Below, piece after piece: positions 33,318 to 41,554 of a stretch of 64,000 bases of DNA. The stretch spans positions 62,001 to 126,000 of the forward strand of contig NZ_JBPZHB010000008.1 in NCBI RefSeq assembly GCF_051857545.1, given 5' to 3'. The DNA comes from Larkinella sp051857545 (GTDB taxonomy: Bacteria; Bacteroidota; Bacteroidia; Cytophagales; Spirosomataceae). Below the pieces are notes generated by a model that saw only the letters and a list, made by a program, of their open reading frames with translations, was not told where the DNA came from and searched no databases. A program made the position numbers and the translations under genes. Every line of letters begins with the position of its first letter. Positions within the stretch are counted from its first letter, which is position 1.

Positions 33318-35888
33318 ATGAAGTTGACTTTTCTACCCCTATTATTGGTTGGGCTGACTTTTTCCAATTGCGCGACCATCCTGAGTTCGAGCAAACAAAA
33401 GGTAACCTTTACCTCCAATTTGCCGAATGCCAAAGTTTACGTAAATGACAACTTGATCGGGAATACCCCCTGGACAGCGAGGATTAAGAAGAAGAAGACC
33501 AATGTTGTTCGATTTCAGCATGAGCAGGGCTCGACAACGGCCGAATTGAAAGGCAAATTCATGGGAGGGTATATTTTCATTGATTTGCTATTCGGCGGTA
33601 CTGTGGGAATCATTGTAGATGCGGCAACCAATTCCTGGTTACGGTATCCGAAAACACTCCATGCCGATATTCCTCAATCCACGCCTGCAGAACCGGTTAT
33701 TCCAGTGGCGGCTCCGGTCGCAATTCGATCCACTCTTTCAACGACCTCTGTACCCGAATCGGCACCCAACACGAGTATGCAGAGTCGCTCCGACCGGCCT
33801 GGCTCCCCGGAGTTAGCCAATTCAGGCACTTCACATTCTCCTCAACAGAATACAAACTCCACAAATAGTCGCTCCGGCGATGACCCATTTGGTCTTAAGC
33901 TAAAGAAGCTTATTCTGGAGCAACTATTTAACGAACTGCCCCAAAAGGGAATGCCTTCAGCAGCTAACCCAACGGACAGTAGCAAAGTCTATGTGTTTTT
34001 GGTGGGAAAAAAGAATGTAAGCACCTATACAACCGACATCCTGCCCGTATCCATGTATTCGGATAGTACCTGGCCTTCTGCCAAAGATACCCGGCAACGT
34101 TTTGCACACTCTCTGGGCTTACCGATACACAAAGTTGTCCTGGCAGGGTATTTTACGGACTCCCTAGTTGCTCAGAAAGCCTGGGCTACTTACCAGGAAA
34201 AAATTGCTGCGTACGAAATCAATCGGTTTGCTGTTGCCTTCGATGTTAATCCAGACACCAATCCTCTACCCCCTTTAGCTGCGGATCTTTCGACGGGTAT
34301 TATTGTCTCCAAACCCAAAGGAGAGAAGACCCAAATAGTCAATTTACCAGCCATTGAAATTACGGGAAAATACCGCCCCAACTTAGGGATCATGCCTGTC
34401 ATTGATACCAAGACAAACTTAAACCAACAATTCCTGATTCATCAGTATTTAAGAGATAATCCACTCGTTATCAATAACAAAGATACGCTACAAAGCTCCT
34501 TAACCGATTATCGGGCACATACCCAGTTTGCCGTTGGTGGCACAATGAATGAAGATTCCTATCGGCTGAAACTCTGGCAGAAAGAAAAATTCCTGGCCGA
34601 AATTGTCATTCCGTTCACGTCCAAAACAACCCTTGAAGAACGAATGACGCTGATTGGCAAACAGATTGGGCGTATTCTAAGCAGCAACACCGACAACTAC
34701 ATTGTTCAGGAGCATCCTCGTACTCAGGGACTGTACGATCAAATCGACGTGATTCAAAGCGAAATTCGGAAAGGAACCGAAATCAGTCGCCTTTTTCCGG
34801 ATGTCACCACGCACTATCTGCCACCCGGCCTTTCCTTACCCGCCCCGCTCAGCCATTTATCAAACCGGTCCAATAACCTGCCTTACCTGAAAAATGCCAC
34901 TCCCAACGGGATTGCTCAAACCATACGAGGTATTTATCAGCAAACCGACGAAAAGCAGTTTTTCTTCACCAACGGCAATATTCCGCAAGACATGAAAGAC
35001 GCCGTCCGTCGGATCACCCAGCCAACTTCCCGGCGGATTGGTGCCGCTCTGAGCTACATAGCCGCCGGTGATGCCTTCCGGGAAAACGAAAATAACTTGG
35101 ACGGTGCAGCCAGTTCGTATTACTCGGCCTTGCTGCTATCCCATAACCTTGCGGCCAGCACGCTCGAAAAAGCCGCCGTCAAGCAATTGGTCTATCAGCG
35201 CATGAATCAGGTGGCCAGTGTCCGTAAGCAGCCTTACCTGTCCGGCTTGTTCGAACTGGCTGCCGACCTGAATAGCTCCTATCTGGCCAGTCCTCTGGCA
35301 TCGCAAAGCCATCAGGAGTATTATACGGCCTTGCAGAACACAGCGAAGCTCTGTCAGGATGCCGAAAAAACGGCTCGGTCGATTCGGGCGCAGGAACGTA
35401 CCAACGCCCTGATGGCGGTGGGCGCACTAGCCGGAGCGGCAGTTACAGCCAGCAAAACCGGGGGAACCCTGACCAGCGCCAGCATTCAGCAGTTGACCAG
35501 TCAGCTCGAAGGTGCCCAGGCCGTCACCAGCAACATGCGGGCGGCCGTAGCCGAATCGCTGAAAGATGTGGCCTATGAAAATTTCGAAGTGCGGGATGAA
35601 AGCGGCACCGAAGTCGAATTGAACAAGCTGTATCTGAACCTGGAAATTCTGTGGCACCTGGGCGTACGGCCCGACCGGGACGTGGTGGGGAAACGGCTTC
35701 TGGCGTATGCCAAAGACAAACCGGCCCTGAAAGTTGCGCTGGAGGAATATCTCGCCGAAACGGATGACAATCAGCAGAAAACCGCCATTGGTGAATTCCA
35801 GAGCTGTTTTCAACACATTGAAGTACAGGCAAACCGCTACGAATCGTGGGGAATGCAGCTGCCGAAAAAAGTAGTAGGACGGTTTTAA
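33318..35888 (+). CDS. Large PEGA-domain lipoprotein of unknown function
   Basis: This 856-residue product has a signal peptide with lipobox TFSNCA. Next is a PEGA-type segment (FTSNLPNAKVYVNDNLIGNT) and a short hydrophobic glycine-rich stretch (YIFIDLLFGGTVGIIVDAAT) that may cross or dip into a membrane. A Ser/Thr/Pro-rich linker of about 100 residues follows, and then a long region with no family I recognise, including helical C-terminal parts with AVGALAGAAVTASKTGG. Bases here are less GC-rich in the first two thirds. It lies 46 bp after the peptidase lipoprotein and 12 bp before the next secreted protein, so the three probably share a transcript and a task at the envelope. Confidence 0.7.
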   Translation: MKLTFLPLLLVGLTFSNCATILSSSKQKVTFTSNLPNAKVYVNDNLIGNTPWTARIKKKKTNVVRFQHEQGSTTAELKGKFMGGYIFIDLLFGGTVGIIVDAATNSWLRYPKTLHADIPQSTPAEPVIPVAAPVAIRSTLSTTSVPESAPNTSMQSRSDRPGSPELANSGTSHSPQQNTNSTNSRSGDDPFGLKLKKLILEQLFNELPQKGMPSAANPTDSSKVYVFLVGKKNVSTYTTDILPVSMYSDSTWPSAKDTRQRFAHSLGLPIHKVVLAGYFTDSLVAQKAWATYQEKIAAYEINRFAVAFDVNPDTNPLPPLAADLSTGIIVSKPKGEKTQIVNLPAIEITGKYRPNLGIMPVIDTKTNLNQQFLIHQYLRDNPLVINNKDTLQSSLTDYRAHTQFAVGGTMNEDSYRLKLWQKEKFLAEIVIPFTSKTTLEERMTLIGKQIGRILSSNTDNYIVQEHPRTQGLYDQIDVIQSEIRKGTEISRLFPDVTTHYLPPGLSLPAPLSHLSNRSNNLPYLKNATPNGIAQTIRGIYQQTDEKQFFFTNGNIPQDMKDAVRRITQPTSRRIGAALSYIAAGDAFRENENNLDGAASSYYSALLLSHNLAASTLEKAAVKQLVYQRMNQVASVRKQPYLSGLFELAADLNSSYLASPLASQSHQEYYTALQNTAKLCQDAEKTARSIRAQERTNALMAVGALAGAAVTASKTGGTLTSASIQQLTSQLEGAQAVTSNMRAAVAESLKDVAYENFEVRDESGTEVELNKLYLNLEILWHLGVRPDRDVVGKRLLAYAKDKPALKVALEEYLAETDDNQQKTAIGEFQSCFQHIEVQANRYESWGMQLPKKVVGRF

Positions 35889-35900
35889 CAGGCGTAGACT

Positions 35901-37337
35901 ATGAAATCAATCGTAATAAAGACTTTTTTCCTGATGTTGATCATCAGCTCGCAGATTGTTTACGGGCAGCGGTCAACATCAGGTAGTTTAAGATGCCCTC
36001 CATCATGCCCAGACTGTTACAATAACCCATGTTATGATAGTGAGAAACCAACCCCATCTTCCAATACAAATGGCAATACGAATAGTTACCAAAGTCCTCA
36101 AAAATCAACCGGTTTAGGAGCCTTTGAACCAGCGGCAAACGCATTAGAACAACAGGCCAAAATTACAAAATGCCTTGGCAGAGCAGCCTACATGAGAAAG
36201 TTGGCGGCCAAATTCCGCCAGGGAAATCAACCCTCTGATGCAGAAATGAATGCCATACCTCCCTGTGATGCCGACTATGGCAATTCGGCGGCTACGGCCG
36301 CAGGCCAACAAGTTGTAAGCGAGCAGCAATTAAAACAGCAAGCCCTAAACCAGCAAATTGCGGCAATGAATGCCCTAACCAACGGCGTTGTTGACTTAAT
36401 CCGGTCGGTTGGTGTTGATCCGGACCGTTTTGCCAGACAAACGAACGACTTGCAGGATAAGATTTCGGCGATCAACAATCCTCGAAAGCAGCATCAGCCT
36501 ACTGATAACAAGGGAATCATGGGCGATGCCAAACGGAATAACCTCAATATGGATGATTTAGGACCGGGCGAAGAGGACGATAACGGGGGCGCTCCAATCG
36601 CTGATGTACGACCACTAAATGGGGCCGTTAATGAGAATCTTGAAAAGATATTGCCCGCCGAACCCGTAAAGCCTGGAACACTCGTGACTCAACCCAACGG
36701 CACCATCCGGATTGACTATCCGGATGGAAGTAGCCAATTCATTGGGAGTGATGAGACGCAGGGACCGGTTTCGCCCGGTAAGCAGCCAATGGCTCAACTG
36801 CCTTCATCGCCCAATGGGAAAGGCTCTTCGCCAAACGGCGTTCCGTCCTCACCAAATAACAGCCAAAATAACCCTACATCTGCCCCTTCGTCACCCGCAA
36901 TGGCGAAAGTGCGGTTTAAAGTGACCGGCAAAAAACCCCCTTCCCTGGTGCGAATCTCCTACAACGGGCGACCGGTGGGTGCTGGCGGATCCCTGTGGAA
37001 CACACAGAAAACGGTCGTTTTTGATGGATCGGATTTGCCGGTAGGAACCGTTAAGCTAAAAGTTTACATCCGGTATTCCGAAAAGTTGCCCAACAACGAT
37101 CCTGGCACTGGTGGAAAACAGCAAAAAACAACCTTCCCCGACGGCAGTATCCTCATCACAGAACCCGAGGGAAGTCAGCGCATGATAAAACCCGATGGAA
37201 GCATCCAGCACCTAGGGAATGCGGGGCCGGGCAACTATGTACCTGTCTGGAAAAATACCGAAGAAGAGTTTTTTGTAACAAAGGTCGTACCACAGGACAA
37301 ACAAGGAGGAAATCCAAACGAAATTGTAATACCCTAA
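35901..37337 (+). CDS. Secreted protein with PDGS-type repeats
   Basis: This 478-residue exported protein has a signal peptide (FFLMLIISSQIVYGQ) and a Cys-rich start after it (RCPPSCPDCYNNPCYD). A Gln/Ala-rich helical region (about 75-190) is followed by a linker and short repeats of the form T(I/L)xxPDGSxQxI (TIRIDYPDGSSQFI; TTFPDGSILITEPEGS; RMIKPDGSIQHLG). A Pro/Ser/Asn-rich spacer with repeated SSPNG units precedes a beta-rich domain (VRFKVTGKKPPSLVRISYNG). I cannot assign a family. It is 10 bp ahead of the FGE-like gene and 12 bp after the PEGA lipoprotein, which suggests one operon. Confidence 0.7.
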   Translation: MKSIVIKTFFLMLIISSQIVYGQRSTSGSLRCPPSCPDCYNNPCYDSEKPTPSSNTNGNTNSYQSPQKSTGLGAFEPAANALEQQAKITKCLGRAAYMRKLAAKFRQGNQPSDAEMNAIPPCDADYGNSAATAAGQQVVSEQQLKQQALNQQIAAMNALTNGVVDLIRSVGVDPDRFARQTNDLQDKISAINNPRKQHQPTDNKGIMGDAKRNNLNMDDLGPGEEDDNGGAPIADVRPLNGAVNENLEKILPAEPVKPGTLVTQPNGTIRIDYPDGSSQFIGSDETQGPVSPGKQPMAQLPSSPNGKGSSPNGVPSSPNNSQNNPTSAPSSPAMAKVRFKVTGKKPPSLVRISYNGRPVGAGGSLWNTQKTVVFDGSDLPVGTVKLKVYIRYSEKLPNNDPGTGGKQQKTTFPDGSILITEPEGSQRMIKPDGSIQHLGNAGPGNYVPVWKNTEEEFFVTKVVPQDKQGGNPNEIVIP

Positions 37338-37347
37338 CTCATATGCT

Positions 37348-38460
37348 ATGAAATACATTCTATCGATTTATCTTCTGACAGCTACCTGTTGTTTTACATT
37401 CGCTCAAACCGGCAACTCTACCCTGATAGCGGATTTATACCAGCGAGCCAGTCAGTTTTATGAAGAGGATAAACTGACCGAATGTTTGACTTTACTGGAG
37501 AAAGCCGAGCAATTAGCTTCAGCTCCCGACGCGAAGATTTTGTATTTAAAAATCAAAACATTGCAGCCACTAGCGGGTCAAAACGGACAGTTTGCTGCGG
37601 CTCTTGAGAAATCGTTTTCTCAGTTTTTTGAAGTAGCCAAACAACAAAATTATCCACCCGCAAAAATTCAGGAAATTAGCAACCTTCAACAAACAATAGC
37701 CTCCAGCAAAAAAATAGAAAAAACGAGAGCAGAAAATGCCCATCTAGAAGTAGCCACTATCGTCGACCAGACGATGGTATTGATTGAGGGCGGTTCCTAT
37801 AAAATGGGATCAAAAGGCCATTGGCCCGCTGCAGACGAAAAGCCTTTGCATAAGGTTACTTTAAGCAATTTTTATCTGAGTAAATACGAGGTAACGCAAC
37901 AACTATGGCAAAAAGTCATGGGCGACAATCCAAGTACAAACAAGGATTGCCCGGAGTGTCCGGTCGAAACAGTCAGTTGGAATCAAGTTCAGGAATTCAT
38001 CAAAAAGCTCAACGAAATGACTGGCAAAACGTACCGTTTGCCAACTGAAGCAGAATGGGAATACGTGCGAAAAGGCGGGCAAAAAAGTAATGGAACAACG
38101 TATGGTGGTAGTAATAATATAGAAGAAACCTCATGGACTAAGCCCAACAGCGGTGGAACCACCCATCCGGTTGGAAAGAAAGCTCCTAATGAATTAGGCA
38201 TTTACGATATCGTTGGAAATGTAATGGAATGGGTGCAGGATGGCTACGATGCTAATTATTACAAAAATAGCCCCGAACTAAATCCCGTCAACTCAACCGA
38301 CACGAACGAACGGGTAGTTCGGGGGTTTTCTTATTTTAATAAAGTATATGAAAAAGTAAAACTGGATGATTTTGGAACGGTCATCATTAACACACGAGCA
38401 ACTCTGGCGCCAACCAAATCGGATGCCACCACCGGTTTTAGATTAGCTCGAAGTGAATAA
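37348..38460 (+). CDS. Secreted FGE-sulfatase-domain (SUMF1-like) protein
   Basis: This 370-residue protein has a signal peptide (LLTATCCFTFAQ), a TPR-like helical N-terminal part (LYQRASQFYEEDKLTECLTL) and a C-terminal FGE-sulfatase domain: YKMGSKGHWPAADEKPLHKV, YEVTQQLWQKVMGDNPS, CPECPVETVSWNQVQEF, YRLPTEAEWEYVRKGG and GNVMEWVQDGYD. The usual RGGSW box is RGFSY, and the Cys pair that works in true formylglycine-generating enzymes is absent near the C-terminus, so it is probably a structural or binding relative, not a sulfatase activator. It is the intact member of a tandem pair and has lower GC than the PUL genes. Confidence 0.82.
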   Translation: MKYILSIYLLTATCCFTFAQTGNSTLIADLYQRASQFYEEDKLTECLTLLEKAEQLASAPDAKILYLKIKTLQPLAGQNGQFAAALEKSFSQFFEVAKQQNYPPAKIQEISNLQQTIASSKKIEKTRAENAHLEVATIVDQTMVLIEGGSYKMGSKGHWPAADEKPLHKVTLSNFYLSKYEVTQQLWQKVMGDNPSTNKDCPECPVETVSWNQVQEFIKKLNEMTGKTYRLPTEAEWEYVRKGGQKSNGTTYGGSNNIEETSWTKPNSGGTTHPVGKKAPNELGIYDIVGNVMEWVQDGYDANYYKNSPELNPVNSTDTNERVVRGFSYFNKVYEKVKLDDFGTVIINTRATLAPTKSDATTGFRLARSE

Positions 38461-38562
38461 GAATTGTTTAATTCCTTGTATAGATAGGTGTATTGTTTCG
38501 TAAAATGGAAGAAATTTCATGGAATATGAAAGCGATCACCAATGCAAATAGCTGTTCATAAA

Positions 38563-39789
38563 ATGAAATATTTTTGGTTTTTTTTATTCGTATCTACTTA
38601 CTGCGTTACACAGGCCCAAACTGGAAATCAGGCAATAATTACGGATTTGTACCAGCGAGCCAGTCAGTTTTATGAAGAGGATAAACTGACCGAATGTTTG
38701 ACTTTACTGGAGAAAGTCCAGCAATTATCATCGACTCCTGATGCGAAAGTCTTGTACTTAAAAATCAAATCATTATACGCATTATCTCAAAAAGAAGAGA
38801 AATTTAAACCAGCCCTGTTGCAATCTTTTCCGGTTTTTCTTGAAGTGGCCCAGGCCCAAAAGTATCCCTCTTCAAAAATTCAGGAAGTTCTGGCGATCAG
38901 GCAATCCCTGGAAAATAGTCAACAGGCAGAACGAGCGCAAAAAGAGGTCGCGATCCAAAACGTCATCCGACAGATTGAGGAACAAATGGTTTTTATCGAA
39001 GCGGGGGACTTCAAAATGGGAATGTCGCAGGCCGACGTAAAAGCTATTTACAAACGAAAACTCGATAATTCGGCTGCGCCCCGGCATAAAGTTTCCATCA
39101 GCGGCTTTCATATCGGTAAATACAAAATTACGCAGTCGCAATGGTAGGCCATCATGGGTAGTAATCCCAGTGCTCATCAGGGATGTTCGAACTGTCCGGT
39201 AGAAAATGTAAGCTGGAATGAAACCCGGAATTTCATCGAAAAATTGAATCAAGTGACAGGTAAAAAGTATCGACTTCCCACAGAAGCCGAATGGGAATAC
39301 ATCGCCCTGGGAGGCAAAAATGGGAAGGAACGATTCCACACTCTTACAGAGCAAATTTGTTGTGTTAGCAGCAGAAAACCAGGAAAAAAATGGAGAGAGA
39401 ATGTGGCATCGGGTCCGAATGCAATCACGCTGGATGGCCCACAATATGGAATTCGTACGCAGGAGGTTGGAACAATGAAGCCCAATACGTTAGGGCTTTA
39501 TGATGTAATTGGTAACGTTTATGAATGGTGCCAGGACACGTTTAGTCTTGATTTCTATGATTCTGGCGCAAATACGAATCCAGTCAATACGACCGAAGGG
39601 AATAGCAAAGTTTACCGGGGCATTTCTTACGCTTCCGGATTGTATTTTGAGGCCGATCTGGCAACCAGCGAAAATGTTCTGGCACCACAAAAAGAAACAT
39701 TCAAGTTATTTATTTTCCCGTATGTACGGTATCATCAACAAGAGAATCAAAAAGACAGGGAAATCGGGTTTCGGATTTGCCGGGATTGA
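38563..39789 (+). pseudogene. Second FGE-sulfatase-domain paralogue, broken by one amber codon
   Basis: A signal peptide starts at 38563 (MKYFWFFLFVSTYCVTQAQ). The same TPR-like and FGE-domain order as the preceding gene follows, but codon 195 (39145-39147) is TAG, directly after KITQSQW. The frame continues without shift to 39789 (AIMGSNPSAHQG, CPVENVSWNETRNF, YRLPTEAEWEYIAL, GNVYEWCQDTF, GFRICRD). The intact neighbour has Gln at that place, so a CAG-to-TAG change explains it. About 65 bases near 38646 are almost identical to 37435 in the neighbour, showing recent duplication or conversion. The second half could be translated from 39154 as a fragment, but this is probably a recent pseudogene. 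Confidence 0.8.
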
Positions 39790-39912
39790 TCTGCGCAGAC
39801 AAACGAACCGGAAGTCTTCACAAAATAAGTGTCCGAATACTCAGTCAGCATCAGCAAGGTATAAAATTGCCCAGACGAGGTCACCCAGACTATAGAGGTT
39901 TAAGTTAGCCAG

Positions 39913-39927
39913 GCATTGACTCAATGC
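39913..39927. promoter_or_regulatory. Perfect 15-bp palindrome upstream of the MFS promoter
   Basis: GCATTGA/TCAATGC around one base lies about 58 bases before the -7 box, where an activator could bind. The rest of 39790-39985 shows no gene. Confidence 0.3.
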
Positions 39928-39985
39928 ATGAGCTACTACTTAAAAAAAGTACTACAAAAGCTTGTTTTTTTCTCAAAACCGCTTC

Positions 39986-40016
39986 TATCTTTGCAAGCAC
40001 TAACTTAGTGCGTTAA
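39986..40016 (+). promoter_or_regulatory. Promoter with overlapping operator for the MFS gene
   Basis: TATCTTTG at 39986-39993 is an exact TAnnTTTG box, with a weak CTTG -33 at 39961. Eight bases later is AACTTAGTGCGTTAA (40002-40016), found with identical spacing at 41509. Here the site is flanked so that ACTTA/TAAGT form an inverted pair. It would cover the transcription start, as a repressor site does. Confidence 0.65.
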
Positions 40017-40021
40017 GTATC

Positions 40022-41281
40022 ATGACCCGAAACCTCCGCTGGCTGATTGTCTTTCTGCTTTTCATCGCAACCGGTCTGAGTTTTCTGGATCGGCAGGTGC
40101 TTTCGATCGCTATTCTGAAGATTCAGGAAGAATTCAAAATCACGGATGTTCAGTACGGCATGATCAATACCAGCTTCCTGATCAGTTATGCCCTGATGTT
40201 TACGCTGGGTGGCTGGCTCATCGATCGGATTGGCGGGAAAATGGGATTGGCCCTTTCCGTTGGCCTGTGGTCGATTGCCAATAGCTTGCACGCGGTGATG
40301 ACCAGTTTCACGCAGTTGCTGACGTTCCGGTTTTTGCTCGGCATGGGCGAAGGCGGCTGTTTTCCCGGCGCGGCCTGGACGGTTTACCGCTGGTTCGACA
40401 AGAAAGAGCGCGCGCTGGCCAACGGCATTGCCATTGGCGGTTCGGCCATCGGAGCTGTCGTAGCACCACCACTAACCATTTGGCTATCATCTAATTATGG
40501 CTGGCGGGGCGGTTTTCTGATTCCCGGTTTGATCGGGATTGCCTGGGTCGTGATCTGGTTGCTGATCCCCTGGAAGAAAGAAAACCTGATTACCGAGTCG
40601 TCGTTTCTGCCTGAAAAAGAGGAAACCGTATCGTTTCTGGAATTGCTCAGAAACCGTCCAACCTGGGTGTTTATCCTGGTACGGTTTCTGCTCGACCCGG
40701 TTTTTTACTTCATGATGTTCTGGATTCCAAAATACCTGAGTTCGGTACGGAACGTCTCTTTTGAGCGAATTGGCAGCCTTTTCTGGATTCCGTTTCTGGC
40801 CCTGGGCCTTTCCAACATCATCGGCGGCTGGCTTTCGGGGCAACTCATTGCCCGTGGCTACTCCGTAAATAAGGCCCGAAAAACCGTCATGGGCATTGCG
40901 GCCGGACTAACCCTGTTGACACCAGCCATCGAATGGGTGTCGTCGGTGGAAGTGGCCATTGCGCTGATGGCGCTGTTCATGTTCGCCCACGGTTTCTGGA
41001 TCACCAACTACATCACGTCGATTTCCGATATGTTTGGCCAGAAAGCGACCTCGACGGTGGTGGGTTTGTCGGGAACGGCGGGGGCGGTTTCGGGTCTGCT
41101 GCTTAATCCGTTGATGGGGGTTGTCATTCAGCAGTACTCCTACCGCCCGCTCTGGATTGCATCGGGATTGCTGTATCCCTTGGCATTCGTGCTGTTTATC
41201 TGGCTGATTCCCAGAATTAAACCGTTGTTCGGAGACGCTAACCCGGCTCCCGTTGTTCCGGAAGGCATTCAGGCAGATTGA
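40022..41281 (+). CDS. MFS sugar-acid/sugar transporter
   Basis: This 419-residue inner-membrane transporter has 12 predicted helices and the major facilitator pattern, including the loop GGWLIDRIGGKMG after helix 2 and the ACS-like GMGEGGCFPGAAWTVYRWF in helix 4. It is most like the anion:cation symporter (hexuronate/galactonate) subfamily, so the cargo may be an acidic or deoxy sugar released by the downstream enzymes. It begins six bases after a probable operator shared with the isomerase-like gene, which ties it to the same regulon. Confidence 0.88.
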   Translation: MTRNLRWLIVFLLFIATGLSFLDRQVLSIAILKIQEEFKITDVQYGMINTSFLISYALMFTLGGWLIDRIGGKMGLALSVGLWSIANSLHAVMTSFTQLLTFRFLLGMGEGGCFPGAAWTVYRWFDKKERALANGIAIGGSAIGAVVAPPLTIWLSSNYGWRGGFLIPGLIGIAWVVIWLLIPWKKENLITESSFLPEKEETVSFLELLRNRPTWVFILVRFLLDPVFYFMMFWIPKYLSSVRNVSFERIGSLFWIPFLALGLSNIIGGWLSGQLIARGYSVNKARKTVMGIAAGLTLLTPAIEWVSSVEVAIALMALFMFAHGFWITNYITSISDMFGQKATSTVVGLSGTAGAVSGLLLNPLMGVVIQQYSYRPLWIASGLLYPLAFVLFIWLIPRIKPLFGDANPAPVVPEGIQAD

Positions 41282-41383
41282 CGAATACAATAGCATGTCC
41301 GGTGGTTTTATAAACACCAGCCCACGGACGGTTCGCCGTTGCGATTTAACCGTGGGAAACGAATGGCGATGGGGCGATTCAAT

Positions 41384-41442
41384 AACCGTTTTAACGGTTT
41401 TGCCCAATCGTCAGCAACCATCCAAAAACCGTTAAAACGGTT
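41384..41442. repeat. Inverted repeat in a direct-repeat-flanked intergenic segment
   Basis: Perfect 18-bp arms 41384-41401 and 41425-41442, each itself nearly palindromic (AACCGTTTTAACGGTT), lie within 41289-41441. That segment is bounded by the direct repeat TTGACGAATAC (41278-41288 and 41442-41452). CCCACGG/CCGTGGG hairpin words also occur here. This is probably a small repetitive (REP or MITE-like) element. Confidence 0.55.
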
Positions 41443-41492
41443 TGACGAATACCCATTTGATACCATTTGAACCCACGGTTAAAACCGCGGGC

Positions 41493-41523
41493 TAGATTTG
41501 TCAAAATCAACTTAGTGCGTTAA
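41493..41523 (+). promoter_or_regulatory. Promoter with overlapping operator for the isomerase-SusCD operon
   Basis: TAGATTTG at 41493-41500 is an exact TAnnTTTG box, with TTTG at 41466-41469 as a possible -33. AACTTAGTGCGTTAA (41509-41523) follows eight bases later, identical in sequence and spacing to the MFS promoter. The GntR gene at the far end of the locus is a candidate to bind both. Confidence 0.65.
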
Positions 41524-41554
41524 CTAAATAGAAAGAAGATACAACTTAGCAACT

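Noticed and set aside
39145..39147. Pyrrolysine or programmed read-through at the TAG of the FGE paralogue
   Set aside because: Pyrrolysine machinery is not expected in this group, the codon replaces a Gln of the paralogue, and no flanking structure suggests recoding. A point mutation is simpler.
41384..41442. A simple rho-independent terminator of the MFS gene
   Set aside because: There is no T run after the stem on the plus strand, and the segment is bounded by direct repeats; a repetitive element fits better, although it might still slow polymerase.
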